Assembly: GCA_020850295.1 (NCBI GenBank)
Contig: JADZEV010000036.1
Coordinates: 1-31,305 of the forward strand
DNA: 31,305 nt
Direction: 5' to 3'
Origin: Candidatus Nomurabacteria bacterium
GTDB taxonomy: Bacteria; Patescibacteriota; Minisyncoccia; Phycocordibacterales; UBA9973
In this document: piece after piece, positions 15,593 to 23,037 of the stretch
Layout: every line of letters begins with the position of its first letter
How positions within the stretch are numbered: position 1 is the first letter of the stretch
Made by a program: the position numbers and the translations under genes
Notes under the pieces: generated by a model
What the model was told of the DNA's origin: nothing
Databases searched by the model: none
Seen by the model: only the letters and a program-made list of their open reading frames with translations

Positions 15593-16165
15593 TTACGAAA
15601 AATGTAACGAGCCCCAACAATTAAATACAAAAGAAGGTGCTAAATTAAAAAGATCTGCCATGTCTTCTTTTGAAATATAACCACAAAAAGAATGAAAAGA
15701 TACTGCCACTTTTTCCTGACAAGCAATACAAAACAAATAATCAATTGTTCCTGTGCTTTCCTTTAGATCCCTATGCTTTTTTGGGATATTCCTTTGGTGA
15801 AGAAACTTAATATTAAACTTCTTATCAATAAAGAAATCTACAAAATAAGATTCTAAAAGGTCAAAAGGAACATTAATATGAGTGTTCCCACCATATACCC
15901 CAGAGCTGATACTATTTGGGTAATTCCGGTGGAGTACCTCATAAATTTCAGGATAATCTTTATATTTTCTTACATTTTCAGTAAAAAGTTCAGGATAATC
16001 AATATCTTGATCTTTAATAAGTCCTGGATCCTTTTCAATTAGACTGTATAACATCCTTTCATTATCTCCGTTGGATTTAATAATTGGGCCAATAATATTA
16101 ATCATGCCTATTGAAAACTCTTTTTTAAGTTCTTCAAAAAGTTCGTGTGGGTGAATATTTGACAT
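15593..16165 (-). CDS. Protein of unknown function
   Basis: I do not recognise this 190-residue protein. It is probably soluble and mixed alpha/beta. It has a CxxC-like pair (FCIACQE) and two more cysteines near the C terminus (HSFCGYIS, FNCWGS), with several histidines, so a metal site is possible. The N-terminal part is helical and acidic. It is a single gene with terminators on both sides, facing recR and following rplU after the rplU terminator. Confidence 0.65.
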   Translation of the reverse strand: MSNIHPHELFEELKKEFSIGMINIIGPIIKSNGDNERMLYSLIEKDPGLIKDQDIDYPELFTENVRKYKDYPEIYEVLHRNYPNSISSGVYGGNTHINVPFDLLESYFVDFFIDKKFNIKFLHQRNIPKKHRDLKESTGTIDYLFCIACQEKVAVSFHSFCGYISKEDMADLFNLAPSFVFNCWGSLHFS

Positions 16166-16200
16166 ATAAATGTTTTTATTAACAATACAGCAATTAAGAC

Positions 16201-16237
16201 TTTTGTCAAAAAATCCCTCAATATCGAGGGATTTTTT
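16201..16237 (-). terminator. Terminator of rplU
   Basis: A perfect 12-bp stem, AAAAAATCCCTC / GAGGGATTTTTT, with a 6-base loop. It overlaps the rplU stop codon and is followed by TTTTTTGAC on the minus strand. Confidence 0.8.
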
Positions 16238-16599
16238 TATATAGAGTTTATAACTACTTTGAAATATGGTTGCCGGTGACCATTTTTCTTCATGTAGCGA
16301 GACTTTTGCTTGTATTTAATAACAAGTACTTTTGGAGCTCGGCCTATTACATCGATAGTACCTTCTACTTTTGCACCATCTATAAAAGGAGTTCCGATAA
16401 CAGTATTTTTACCATCATCTGTTAGAAGAACTTCAGAAAAAGTAACCTTGTCACCTTTTTTGTATTCTCCTTTCATTTTCTCTATCTTTATAGAGTCTCC
16501 TACAGATACACGGTATTGCTTGCCACCTGTTTTAATAACAGCAAATCCATCGGATTTTGCCTTACTTGTTTTTTTGGTTGTTTTTGTTGCTGTTGCCAT
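16237..16599 (-). CDS. rplU: 50S ribosomal protein L21
   Basis: L21 binds 23S rRNA in the large subunit. The core begins FAVIKTGGKQYRVSVGDSIKIEKM (about residue 19) and ends with the signature YKQKSRYMKKNGHRQPYFKVVI. The first 18 residues are an extra Lys/Thr-rich tail (MATATKTTKKTSKAKS) not found in most L21 proteins, giving 120 residues in place of about 103. rpmA (L27), usually next to rplU, is absent; the gene has its own promoter and terminator. Confidence 0.96.
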   Translation of the reverse strand: MATATKTTKKTSKAKSDGFAVIKTGGKQYRVSVGDSIKIEKMKGEYKKGDKVTFSEVLLTDDGKNTVIGTPFIDGAKVEGTIDVIGRAPKVLVIKYKQKSRYMKKNGHRQPYFKVVINSI

Positions 16600-16620
16600 A
16601 GAATTATTAGTTGTCGGACC

Positions 16621-16648
16621 ATTATACCTAATAGTCCATATTTTGCAA
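16621..16648 (-). promoter_or_regulatory. Promoter of rplU
   Basis: TTGCAA and TATAAT on the minus strand with a 16-base spacer. The leader is about 15 bases with no Shine-Dalgarno sequence. Confidence 0.65.
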
Positions 16649-16660
16649 CATCATCAAAGG

Positions 16661-16669
16661 TGCTACAAT
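16661..16669 (+). promoter_or_regulatory. Extended -10 element of corA-cysS
   Basis: TGC-TACAAT, with the hexamer ending 7 bases before the corA ATG, so the mRNA should start on or next to the start codon. Confidence 0.55.
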
Positions 16670-16676
16670 ATAATCG

Positions 16677-17591
16677 ATGATTTCTCGGTATACACACCAC
16701 AATACCATATGGGTTGATATGGAAAACCCTACAAAAGAAGAGATTTTACATATAATGGAGGAATTTTCAGTTCCTGCATTGGTTGGAGAAGAGCTGGTCT
16801 CAAGCACCCTTAGATCAAAGGTTGAATTATACGATAATTTAGTCTATGTGATCTTGCACTTCCCTGAATCAAGAACTAAAGCTCATCATTTGGAGCAAGA
16901 GATAGACTTTATTATTGGAAAAGAGTTTTTGATAACGGTTAGATACGACAAAATAGATCCTGTTCATGAGTTTTCAAAACTTTTTGAAACAGCTTCTATG
17001 ATAGACAGAGAAAGAGTCTCGAGTCATGGTGGTTACATATTTGTTCAAATGATGAAAGAGCTCTATAAAACATCTATGATAGAGATGGAAGGGTTAACAA
17101 AAATAGTTAGAGAAATAGAAGACTCTATGTTCAACGGAAAAGAAGAAGAGCTTGTTAAAAAAATATCTCACACTAGTAGAAAACTGCTTGATTTTAAACA
17201 AGCGCTTCGTTTCCATAGAGATATTTTAAGTTCTTATGAAGCCTCAAGTGTTAGACTATTTGGATCTGAATATGGATACTACGCAAACCTAATAACTTCA
17301 GAATTTAATAAAGTAAACTCCATACTTGAGAGCAACAGTGACGCGCTATCAGAACTACAAAGAACAAATGATTCTCTTTTGTCTATGAAGCAAAATGCTG
17401 TTATGAAAAAGTTTACTGTTATTTCTTTTGTTACATTCCCTCTTATGCTTATTACTGGTATTTTTGGTATGAACACGAGTCAAGATGTTGTTTTTATCAA
17501 CTCAAATATTCATTTCTTCTTTGTAATAGGGGCAATGCTTCTAACATCTTTAGTTATGTTTATTTTCTTTAGAATACACAAATGGCTCTAA
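16677..17591 (+). CDS. corA: CorA-family divalent metal (Mg2+/Co2+) transporter
   Basis: CorA proteins form pentameric magnesium channels in the inner membrane. The large cytoplasmic domain covers residues 1-245, with a long helical stalk (about 135-240). Two C-terminal membrane spans follow (about 246-263 and 279-299), joined by a loop carrying the family GMN motif at 264-266 (GIFGMNTSQD). At 304 residues it is a little shorter than classical CorA (about 316). The ATG at 16677 is supported by the extended -10 seven bases upstream. cysS follows one base after its stop. Confidence 0.93.
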   Translation: MISRYTHHNTIWVDMENPTKEEILHIMEEFSVPALVGEELVSSTLRSKVELYDNLVYVILHFPESRTKAHHLEQEIDFIIGKEFLITVRYDKIDPVHEFSKLFETASMIDRERVSSHGGYIFVQMMKELYKTSMIEMEGLTKIVREIEDSMFNGKEEELVKKISHTSRKLLDFKQALRFHRDILSSYEASSVRLFGSEYGYYANLITSEFNKVNSILESNSDALSELQRTNDSLLSMKQNAVMKKFTVISFVTFPLMLITGIFGMNTSQDVVFINSNIHFFFVIGAMLLTSLVMFIFFRIHKWL

Positions 17592-17592
17592 A

Positions 17593-18972
17593 ATGAAACT
17601 TTATAATACTAAGACAAGACAAGTAGAAGAATTTAAACCTGAAAAAGAAGGCGTTGTAACAATGTATGCTTGTGGACCAACTGTTTATGACTATACCCAC
17701 ATAGGTCACATGAGAAAGTATATCGGGGACGATATTTTGCGAAGAACACTCTCTTATATTGGATATGAGGTGAGACATGTAATGAACATCACTGATGTTG
17801 GACACTTAACAAATGATAGCGATGAGGGTGACGATAAATTTGAAAATAAAGCCAAACTAGAAGGTAAAAGTGTTTGGGATATTGCTACTTTGTATACTGA
17901 TTATTTTCACGAAAGTATGACCGCTGCTAATGTCCTACCTCCAAATGTAGCCGAGGCTAAAGCTACAGACCATATATCGCAAATGATAGACATGGTTGAA
18001 AAACTTTTAGCCAAAGGTCATGCTTACGAAACCGCTTCGGCAATTTATTTTGATACTAGCACTTTCCCACAATACGGATCTTTGTCAGGCCAATCGCTCT
18101 CTGAAAAAGAGCTTGGTGCTAGAGAAGATGTTGTAGTAGATGAGGATAAGAAAAATCCAGCTGACTTTGTACTTTGGTTTAAAAGAGTTGGAAGATTTTC
18201 AAATCATACTATGCACTGGCCTAGCCCTTGGGGGGAAGGTTTCCCTGGTTGGCACATAGAGTGTTCCGCTATGAGTATGCATTACTTAGGAGAAACTATA
18301 GACATACATACAGGAGGAATAGATCATATACCTGTTCATCATGAAAATGAAATAGCTCAAAGTGTCTGTACAACTGGTCACGAATTTGTAAAATATTGGG
18401 TGCACCATGCGTTTTTAAATGTTGATGGAGAAAAAATGAGTAAAAGCAAAAACAACTTTTATACTATTTCAGACATAGAAGGTCACAATATAAACCCTCT
18501 AGCTATGAGAGTTTTTGCTTTACAAACAAGTTACCGTAAGCCCATAAACTTTACTTGGGATGTGCTTTCTTCAGCCCAAACCCAACTAAAAAAACTACAA
18601 ATGTTTGCCTCAAAAAAAGAACTTGGTGGGAAAATAATAGAAAAATACAACACTGATTTTGTAGAAGCTCTATCTGATGACTTAAATACAGCAAAAGCAC
18701 TAGCCATTGTTTGGGAAATGGTTCACAGTAATGAAATTAGAGCCGATAAATATATCACCTTACTTGAATTTGATAAAGTTTTAGGATTAAAATTATCTGA
18801 AGTTCCAGAATTTAAAATAACAAAAGAAGTAAAAATTCTTTTAGAAAAAATGTCTCTAGCAAGAGAACAGAAAGATTACGGTACTTCTGATAAGATTCGT
18901 GAAGAATTAGAAAAACTTGGATACAAAGTAGAACAAACTTCTCTTGGTATAAACCTCTCTCCTATTCTTTAA
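17593..18972 (+). CDS. cysS: Cysteinyl-tRNA synthetase
   Basis: A class I synthetase for tRNA-Cys. The opening YACGPTVYDYTHIGHMRKY supplies zinc ligand Cys27 and the HIGH motif at 36-39. Cys224 in GWHIECSAM and the HHENE block at 249-253 complete the zinc site. KMSKS is at 281-285. The 459 residues are full length. It is co-transcribed with corA from a shared promoter. Its last 11 bases overlap the end of the convergent histidine kinase gene, leaving no room for a terminator between them. Confidence 0.96.
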   Translation: MKLYNTKTRQVEEFKPEKEGVVTMYACGPTVYDYTHIGHMRKYIGDDILRRTLSYIGYEVRHVMNITDVGHLTNDSDEGDDKFENKAKLEGKSVWDIATLYTDYFHESMTAANVLPPNVAEAKATDHISQMIDMVEKLLAKGHAYETASAIYFDTSTFPQYGSLSGQSLSEKELGAREDVVVDEDKKNPADFVLWFKRVGRFSNHTMHWPSPWGEGFPGWHIECSAMSMHYLGETIDIHTGGIDHIPVHHENEIAQSVCTTGHEFVKYWVHHAFLNVDGEKMSKSKNNFYTISDIEGHNINPLAMRVFALQTSYRKPINFTWDVLSSAQTQLKKLQMFASKKELGGKIIEKYNTDFVEALSDDLNTAKALAIVWEMVHSNEIRADKYITLLEFDKVLGLKLSEVPEFKITKEVKILLEKMSLAREQKDYGTSDKIREELEKLGYKVEQTSLGINLSPIL

Positions 18973-20632
18973 TAACTCCTTTTGCAGGAAGAATAACTTT
19001 AAATACAGAACCCTTACCTAGCCCCTCAGAATCTATAATAATATCTCCTTTGTGTGCTCTAGCTATTTCTCTAGCTAAATAAAGACCTAGCCCTGATCCT
19101 CCCGTATTCATCTTGCCGCCCTCTCCTCTGCTGAACTTTTGGAATAATTTTTCTTTTGTCTCGCTACTTATACCAACACCAGAATCTGTAACAGAAAAGA
19201 CAACTGTATCGTCTTTATTGTTTCTAGATAAAGATATATGAACAAAACCTTTTTCTGTATACTTAATGCTGTTATCTACGAGATTTAAGAAAACTTGTTT
19301 TAGTTTTACAGGATCAGCACTAATCATAAATCTATCATCTTCTGGTACATCTGCATTAAATTCAAGATGTTTATTCTCAACTGGTATTTTCATCTCACCA
19401 ACTAACTGATTTACCAACATATTTAGATCTGTTGGTATAAACTCATATTTCATACCGCCTTGTTCTATCTTAGAAACATTAAGTAAGTCTTCAACAACAT
19501 TTACCAGGCCTTGTGCTGAGGCGTAAATCCTCTTTACTGCCTCTGCTTGTTTATCTTCTAAAGCACCAAAGTCCCCTTCAGATAGCATGGAAGCGTAACC
19601 TTTTATAGCAGTCAAAGGGCTACGGAGTTGATGTGAAGCAAGAGAAAGAAACTCTGTTTTAAGCTTATCAAGACTTTTAAGTTTTTCGTTAGCTGCTTCA
19701 AGTTGTTTTGTTATAATTTCTAATTTCTCCCTTTGCCTAACCTCTCGCTTAACACTTTTTATAAGCAAATTGCCAAAAACTATTATTGCGACAAAGGCTA
19801 CGAAGGTTAAGACCTGGTTAAGAAATACTTTTACAAAAAAGAATTGAGACCCTATCAAAATAATCAGGGCAGTGACTAATGCTTGTGTGGCCAAAAGTTT
19901 TATATTAAATGTTTTAAATTTAACAATACTATAAGATAAAAAACCAATAAATATAGGCATTCCAAAAAGCCCTACTTGAGCAGTATTCCAATCCTCTGTT
20001 AGGGAGCCTATAATATTTCCGGATGCAAAAGCTACTAACAAAAGAAGAATTCCTGTTAACATAAATATTATTTCATTTTTTAATCTACGGTCTTTTGTTT
20101 TTGTATACTGACTAAAAGAATAAATTACTATCCAAAGAGTAAAAATTATTTCAATTGCATATGTATAGTACAGAGCGATAGGCCCTTCTAAAGCTAGACA
20201 AGATGTCAAGTCAAAACTACTTAAACCATAAACTGTTGGTAGTAATATTAATATTGGAAGAAATAGCGCAAAAATTACTAACTTATTACCAATTCCAGGA
20301 TCTTTTTTACTAATAAGGACCTTCATTAGATACAAAGCCCCAGCATAAACCATTGGCTCAAAAAGAAGAGTCACAGACCATGTAAACATTATTACATCAC
20401 TCCTATTAGTAGCCCAAAAAAAAGTACTGGCTACAATCCAAACCGAAAAAGACAAGAGCATAAAAAGAAGTGTTTGATTAGCTAGTTTTTTACGATCACG
20501 GAAAAAAACCAACAGACCAAAAACTAAAGCTGAGAAAAGTGCGATACCATATGAATAATAAACAAGCGGTGGAACATTATTAGAAATAATTAACCATTTA
20601 GGTCCTTCAAAATTACATAATATTGTATTCAT
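18962..20632 (-). CDS. Membrane-bound sensor histidine kinase with multi-span N terminus
   Basis: Residues 1-290 hold about nine hydrophobic spans, like the 7TM-type membrane sensor modules found on bacterial kinases. A short coiled coil (298-325) leads to the HisKA domain with His334 in SLASHQLRSPLTAIKGY. The ATPase domain has the N box LVDNSIKYTEKG, the G1 box VTDSGVGIS and the G2 box GGSGLGLYLAREIARAHKG, so the kinase should be active. No response regulator gene lies nearby, making it an orphan. There is no PAS or other soluble sensor, so the membrane domain presumably senses the signal. Its 3' end overlaps cysS. Confidence 0.92.
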   Translation of the reverse strand: MNTILCNFEGPKWLIISNNVPPLVYYSYGIALFSALVFGLLVFFRDRKKLANQTLLFMLLSFSVWIVASTFFWATNRSDVIMFTWSVTLLFEPMVYAGALYLMKVLISKKDPGIGNKLVIFALFLPILILLPTVYGLSSFDLTSCLALEGPIALYYTYAIEIIFTLWIVIYSFSQYTKTKDRRLKNEIIFMLTGILLLLVAFASGNIIGSLTEDWNTAQVGLFGMPIFIGFLSYSIVKFKTFNIKLLATQALVTALIILIGSQFFFVKVFLNQVLTFVAFVAIIVFGNLLIKSVKREVRQREKLEIITKQLEAANEKLKSLDKLKTEFLSLASHQLRSPLTAIKGYASMLSEGDFGALEDKQAEAVKRIYASAQGLVNVVEDLLNVSKIEQGGMKYEFIPTDLNMLVNQLVGEMKIPVENKHLEFNADVPEDDRFMISADPVKLKQVFLNLVDNSIKYTEKGFVHISLSRNNKDDTVVFSVTDSGVGISSETKEKLFQKFSRGEGGKMNTGGSGLGLYLAREIARAHKGDIIIDSEGLGKGSVFKVILPAKGVIKE

Positions 20633-20713
20633 TGTGTTGTTGGTTTGTTTTTAATATGGTAAATTATTTTATATATACACAGTATATCAAATTTAATAAG
20701 TAACAAAGAAAAC

Positions 20714-21106
20714 ATGTTAAAAATAAAAAATTTTACTGGCAGAAGCGGAGTTCACGGTACAGGATTATTTGCAGGAGAATTTATACCGAAAGGAACAGTT
20801 ACTTGGAGCTATGATCCAAAATTTGATATATCCTTTACCCAAGAAGAAGTAGATTTACTACCAGAAATACAGAAGAATTATATTCTTTACTATGCTTATT
20901 TAGATAAAGATATAAATAAGTTAGTTTTATGTGCTGACAACCAAAGATATATTAATCATTCAAAAAATACAAACATAGAATCAACACCGAGACAAGATAT
21001 TGCTAGTCGAGATATACAAGAAGGCGAAGAGTTGCTTTGCGATTACAATAAATTTGATAATACTTACTTCTCTCGAATGAACTTAATAGAAGAAGAGCTA
21101 AATTAG
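20714..21106 (+). CDS. Stand-alone SET-domain protein, probable protein-lysine methyltransferase
   Basis: A 130-residue protein that is little more than a minimal SET domain, a SAM-dependent lysine methyltransferase fold best known from eukaryotic histone enzymes. The opening GVHGTGLFAGEFIPKG (12-27) is the first SET motif. YINHSKNTN (79-87) corresponds to the pseudoknot motif NHSC-PN, with Lys in place of the Cys. GEELLCDY (104-111) matches GEEL-YDY, with Tyr111 as the catalytic tyrosine. No post-SET cysteines are present. The target protein is unknown. Its stop overlaps that of the convergent membrane protein by 3 bases. Confidence 0.88.
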   Translation: MLKIKNFTGRSGVHGTGLFAGEFIPKGTVTWSYDPKFDISFTQEEVDLLPEIQKNYILYYAYLDKDINKLVLCADNQRYINHSKNTNIESTPRQDIASRDIQEGEELLCDYNKFDNTYFSRMNLIEEELN

Positions 21107-21732
21107 TTATATCTCTTGGAATATATAATCCCCCTTAAAATAAATATAACGATCAGAAGATCGACAACGGTCAGATAAACTGGGATAGACCAATCTGACA
21201 TATATTCAACAGAGAAAGACCACTTTGATACTGCAAAGAGAGCTAGTATGCAAGATATCACTGTTATAACCCAAGAAAGAAGATTTTCTTGTTCTGGATG
21301 TTTCTGAGCATTTTTAATTGTAGGTAATAATCCAAAAAAATCTGCTAGTATACCAAATATCAAACTGGCTAAGGGGTTATTCGTAAAAAAATAAAGGAAT
21401 AATGCAAAACCTGCACTTGATGCACAAAAATAATCAAACCTTTTCCATCTTTGACTTGCTCCTCGCCAAATACTAGAAACAGCTACCCCTAGAGACCCAA
21501 TTATATATGATATAGATAACCACCGGCTAGTGACAGCAGCCCATTTTGCTTGTTCTGTTTCTCCTATAGATAAAGAAAACGAACTAAACAAAACTATAGT
21601 CCAAACAATAGAGAGTATCCACCACGAAGAACGAGAGGGTTTAGTTTTACCCCACCATATAGTATATATGTATATTCCATACGCAATAAGCGACACACCT
21701 CCGGCAACTACTCCTATAATTTCTTTTCCCAT
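21103..21732 (-). CDS. Polytopic membrane protein with PQ-loop-like repeats
   Basis: The 209 residues hold about seven membrane spans. Two halves look related: each has a span followed by a short polar loop and a Trp-rich span, near KPSRSSWWILSIV (32-44) and LLPTIKNAQKHPEQENLLSW. The second resembles the proline-glutamine loop of SWEET/PQ-loop transporters. The resemblance is judged by eye and no substrate can be given. It is 20 bases downstream of a 44-residue membrane peptide, and probably in one transcript with it. Confidence 0.7.
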   Translation of the reverse strand: MGKEIIGVVAGGVSLIAYGIYIYTIWWGKTKPSRSSWWILSIVWTIVLFSSFSLSIGETEQAKWAAVTSRWLSISYIIGSLGVAVSSIWRGASQRWKRFDYFCASSAGFALFLYFFTNNPLASLIFGILADFFGLLPTIKNAQKHPEQENLLSWVITVISCILALFAVSKWSFSVEYMSDWSIPVYLTVVDLLIVIFILRGIIYSKRYN

Positions 21733-21752
21733 AATTAATTAAAATAAAAAAA

Positions 21753-21887
21753 TTAAACTTCTTCAGTAGTAATAACAAAATCTTTTTGTACTATATATTT
21801 ATAATATGTAAATCCGAGAGAAAGTAACACTAGAAATAAAAAAACTGTGAAAAAAATCTTTGTTTGAGGTGTCGCTATTGGTTCCAT
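21753..21887 (-). CDS. 44-residue single-span membrane peptide
   Basis: A short reading frame, MEPIATPQTK then a hydrophobic span (about residues 11-29) and a polar tail ending TTEEV. The short cytoplasmic-type N terminus and single span suggest a small membrane peptide. Support for it being real: a consensus TATAAT ends exactly 6 bases before the ATG, overlapping the stop of ddl, and it fills the gap between ddl and the PQ-loop-like gene neatly. Function unknown; it could assist the next gene's membrane protein. Confidence 0.6.
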   Translation of the reverse strand: MEPIATPQTKIFFTVFLFLVLLSLGFTYYKYIVQKDFVITTEEV

Positions 21888-21893
21888 AAATAT

Positions 21894-21899
21894 ATTATA
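21894..21899 (-). promoter_or_regulatory. -10 element embedded in the ddl stop codon
   Basis: TATAAT whose bases include the ddl TAA. It ends 6 bases before the ATG of the 44-residue peptide, predicting a leaderless mRNA. Confidence 0.5.
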
Positions 21900-22848
21900 A
21901 CCTATTATCTAATATACTTTTAACAAACTCTGTCAGAGTTGCACCGACTACTTGCAGTGCTTTGTAAAAAGGAGTTCCATCATGTAGTGCTGGATGAGTA
22001 TCAGTTTCTAAAAACCAAATCTTGCCAAATCTATCTACTATAAATTCACTTTGTGAATAATCCTTAGCTCCTAAACTTTTATGCAACTTAACTGCCAACT
22101 CTCCTATCTTTTCTCTTTCATCTGGTCTTAATTTAGCTTGATCATTTGTATAATCTTCAAGTCTATCTTTATAGTTCAAAATTCCTCTTGATGGAGAATT
22201 TACATTAACAACGGGCAAGCAATAGTCTTTTTTGTTTCGAAATTCGTCGATGACCCCAGCTACCACTTCATTTCCTTCTATATATTGCTCTACCAAAAAT
22301 GATTGGTTGTGTGAAAGTGTTTCTTCTACAATATTTGCAAGCTCAAGAGGAGTAAAAGCAAAAAAAGTATTGATGGATGATCCTCCAGTTAATGGTTTTA
22401 CTATCCAAGGAGGAGCCATAGTTTTATAAATACGAGCAGCAGTTTCTGAAACTGATTGATTTTCTTCAGGAATTATTAGCATAGACATTGGTGTCTTTAT
22501 ACCAAGAGACCTTGCGTGCTCTTTGGCAACTTTTTTATTAAAAGCTTGTGCTGAAGCCACAGATCCTGAACCACTATAATTTATACCGTACTGATCAAGT
22601 AGATTTTGTAGCTTGCCATCTTCACCAAACTCTCCATGAAGTGCATTCCAAACATAATCTACCGATGACTGTGCTTTTTCTAAATCCGCTGGTACACCTT
22701 TTATATGGAGCGTGCCTTCTTTGTCGAGCAACATATCTATAGCTTCAAACCCAGCCTCATGAAGAGCTCTAGAGACTTCAGCTCCTGTTTTAAGAGATAT
22801 ATCATATTCACCACTTATACCTCCTCGAATAACACCTATGCGTTTCAT
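21895..22848 (-). CDS. ddl: D-alanine--D-alanine ligase
   Basis: An ATP-grasp ligase that makes the D-Ala-D-Ala dipeptide for the cell-wall precursor. The N-terminal GGISGEYDISL (9-19) matches GG-S-EH-VSL, HGEFGEDGKLQNLLDQYGINYSGSG (71-95) is the standard second motif, and KPLTGGSS (151-158) is the ATP loop. The metal-binding end is altered: the usual E-N-PGMT is ETDTHPALHDGTPF (281-294), with Asp283 where Asn is expected and no PGMT. The catalytic state or product may therefore differ. At 317 residues it has normal length. An extended -10 (TGC-TATAAT) ends 9 bases before the ATG. Confidence 0.9.
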   Translation of the reverse strand: MKRIGVIRGGISGEYDISLKTGAEVSRALHEAGFEAIDMLLDKEGTLHIKGVPADLEKAQSSVDYVWNALHGEFGEDGKLQNLLDQYGINYSGSGSVASAQAFNKKVAKEHARSLGIKTPMSMLIIPEENQSVSETAARIYKTMAPPWIVKPLTGGSSINTFFAFTPLELANIVEETLSHNQSFLVEQYIEGNEVVAGVIDEFRNKKDYCLPVVNVNSPSRGILNYKDRLEDYTNDQAKLRPDEREKIGELAVKLHKSLGAKDYSQSEFIVDRFGKIWFLETDTHPALHDGTPFYKALQVVGATLTEFVKSILDNRL

Positions 22849-22857
22849 TATGAATAA

Positions 22858-22866
22858 ATTATAGCA
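22858..22866 (-). promoter_or_regulatory. Extended -10 element of ddl
   Basis: TGC-TATAAT, the hexamer ending 9 bases before the ddl ATG and giving a leader of about 3 bases. It lies just past the tRNA-Tyr terminator. Confidence 0.6.
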
Positions 22867-22869
22867 TTA

Positions 22870-22906
22870 ACATAAAACAAAAACCCCAGAAATTCTGGGG
22901 TTTTTG
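22870..22906 (-). terminator. Terminator after tRNA-Tyr
   Basis: A 12-bp stem, CAAAAACCCCAG / CTGGGGTTTTTG, with a 5-base loop, continuing into TTTT on the minus strand. It separates the clpB/tRNA-Tyr unit from ddl. Confidence 0.8.
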
Positions 22907-22912
22907 TTTTTG

Positions 22913-22995
22913 TGCGCCGGGAGGGATTTGAACCCCCGTAGCCCGAAGGCGTCAGATTTACAGTCTGATGTAATTGACCACTCTACCACCGACGC
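22913..22995 (-). tRNA. tRNA-Tyr (anticodon GUA)
   Basis: The acceptor stem GCGTCGG / CCGGCGC has one G-U pair. The anticodon loop CTGTAAA is held by CAGA / TCTG, and the long variable arm (ACGCCTTCGGGCTAC region) is that of a type II tRNA, as bacterial tRNA-Tyr requires. The T arm holds GGTTCAAAT. Discriminator A. CCA is not encoded, so a CCA-adding enzyme is needed. Confidence 0.95.
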
Positions 22996-23018
22996 ATGCG
23001 TCTCCATTGAAGGAGACG
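22991..23018 (-). other. Hairpin and palindrome at the 5' end of tRNA-Tyr
   Basis: A perfect 7-bp hairpin, CGTCTCC / GGAGACG with a 6-base loop (22999-23018), sits 3 bases upstream of the tRNA. The 12-base palindrome GACGCATGCGTC (22991-23002) overlaps both this hairpin and the tRNA acceptor strand, so two folds compete. No T tract follows, so it is more likely a processing or folding element than a terminator. Confidence 0.45.
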
Positions 23019-23037
23019 ATTTAAAAAATCAGTTTTA

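Noticed and set aside
18962..18972. Frameshift or assembly error at the cysS/histidine kinase overlap
   Set aside because: Both proteins end with normal C termini; an 11-base convergent overlap fits the compaction seen elsewhere, such as the 21103-21106 stop overlap.
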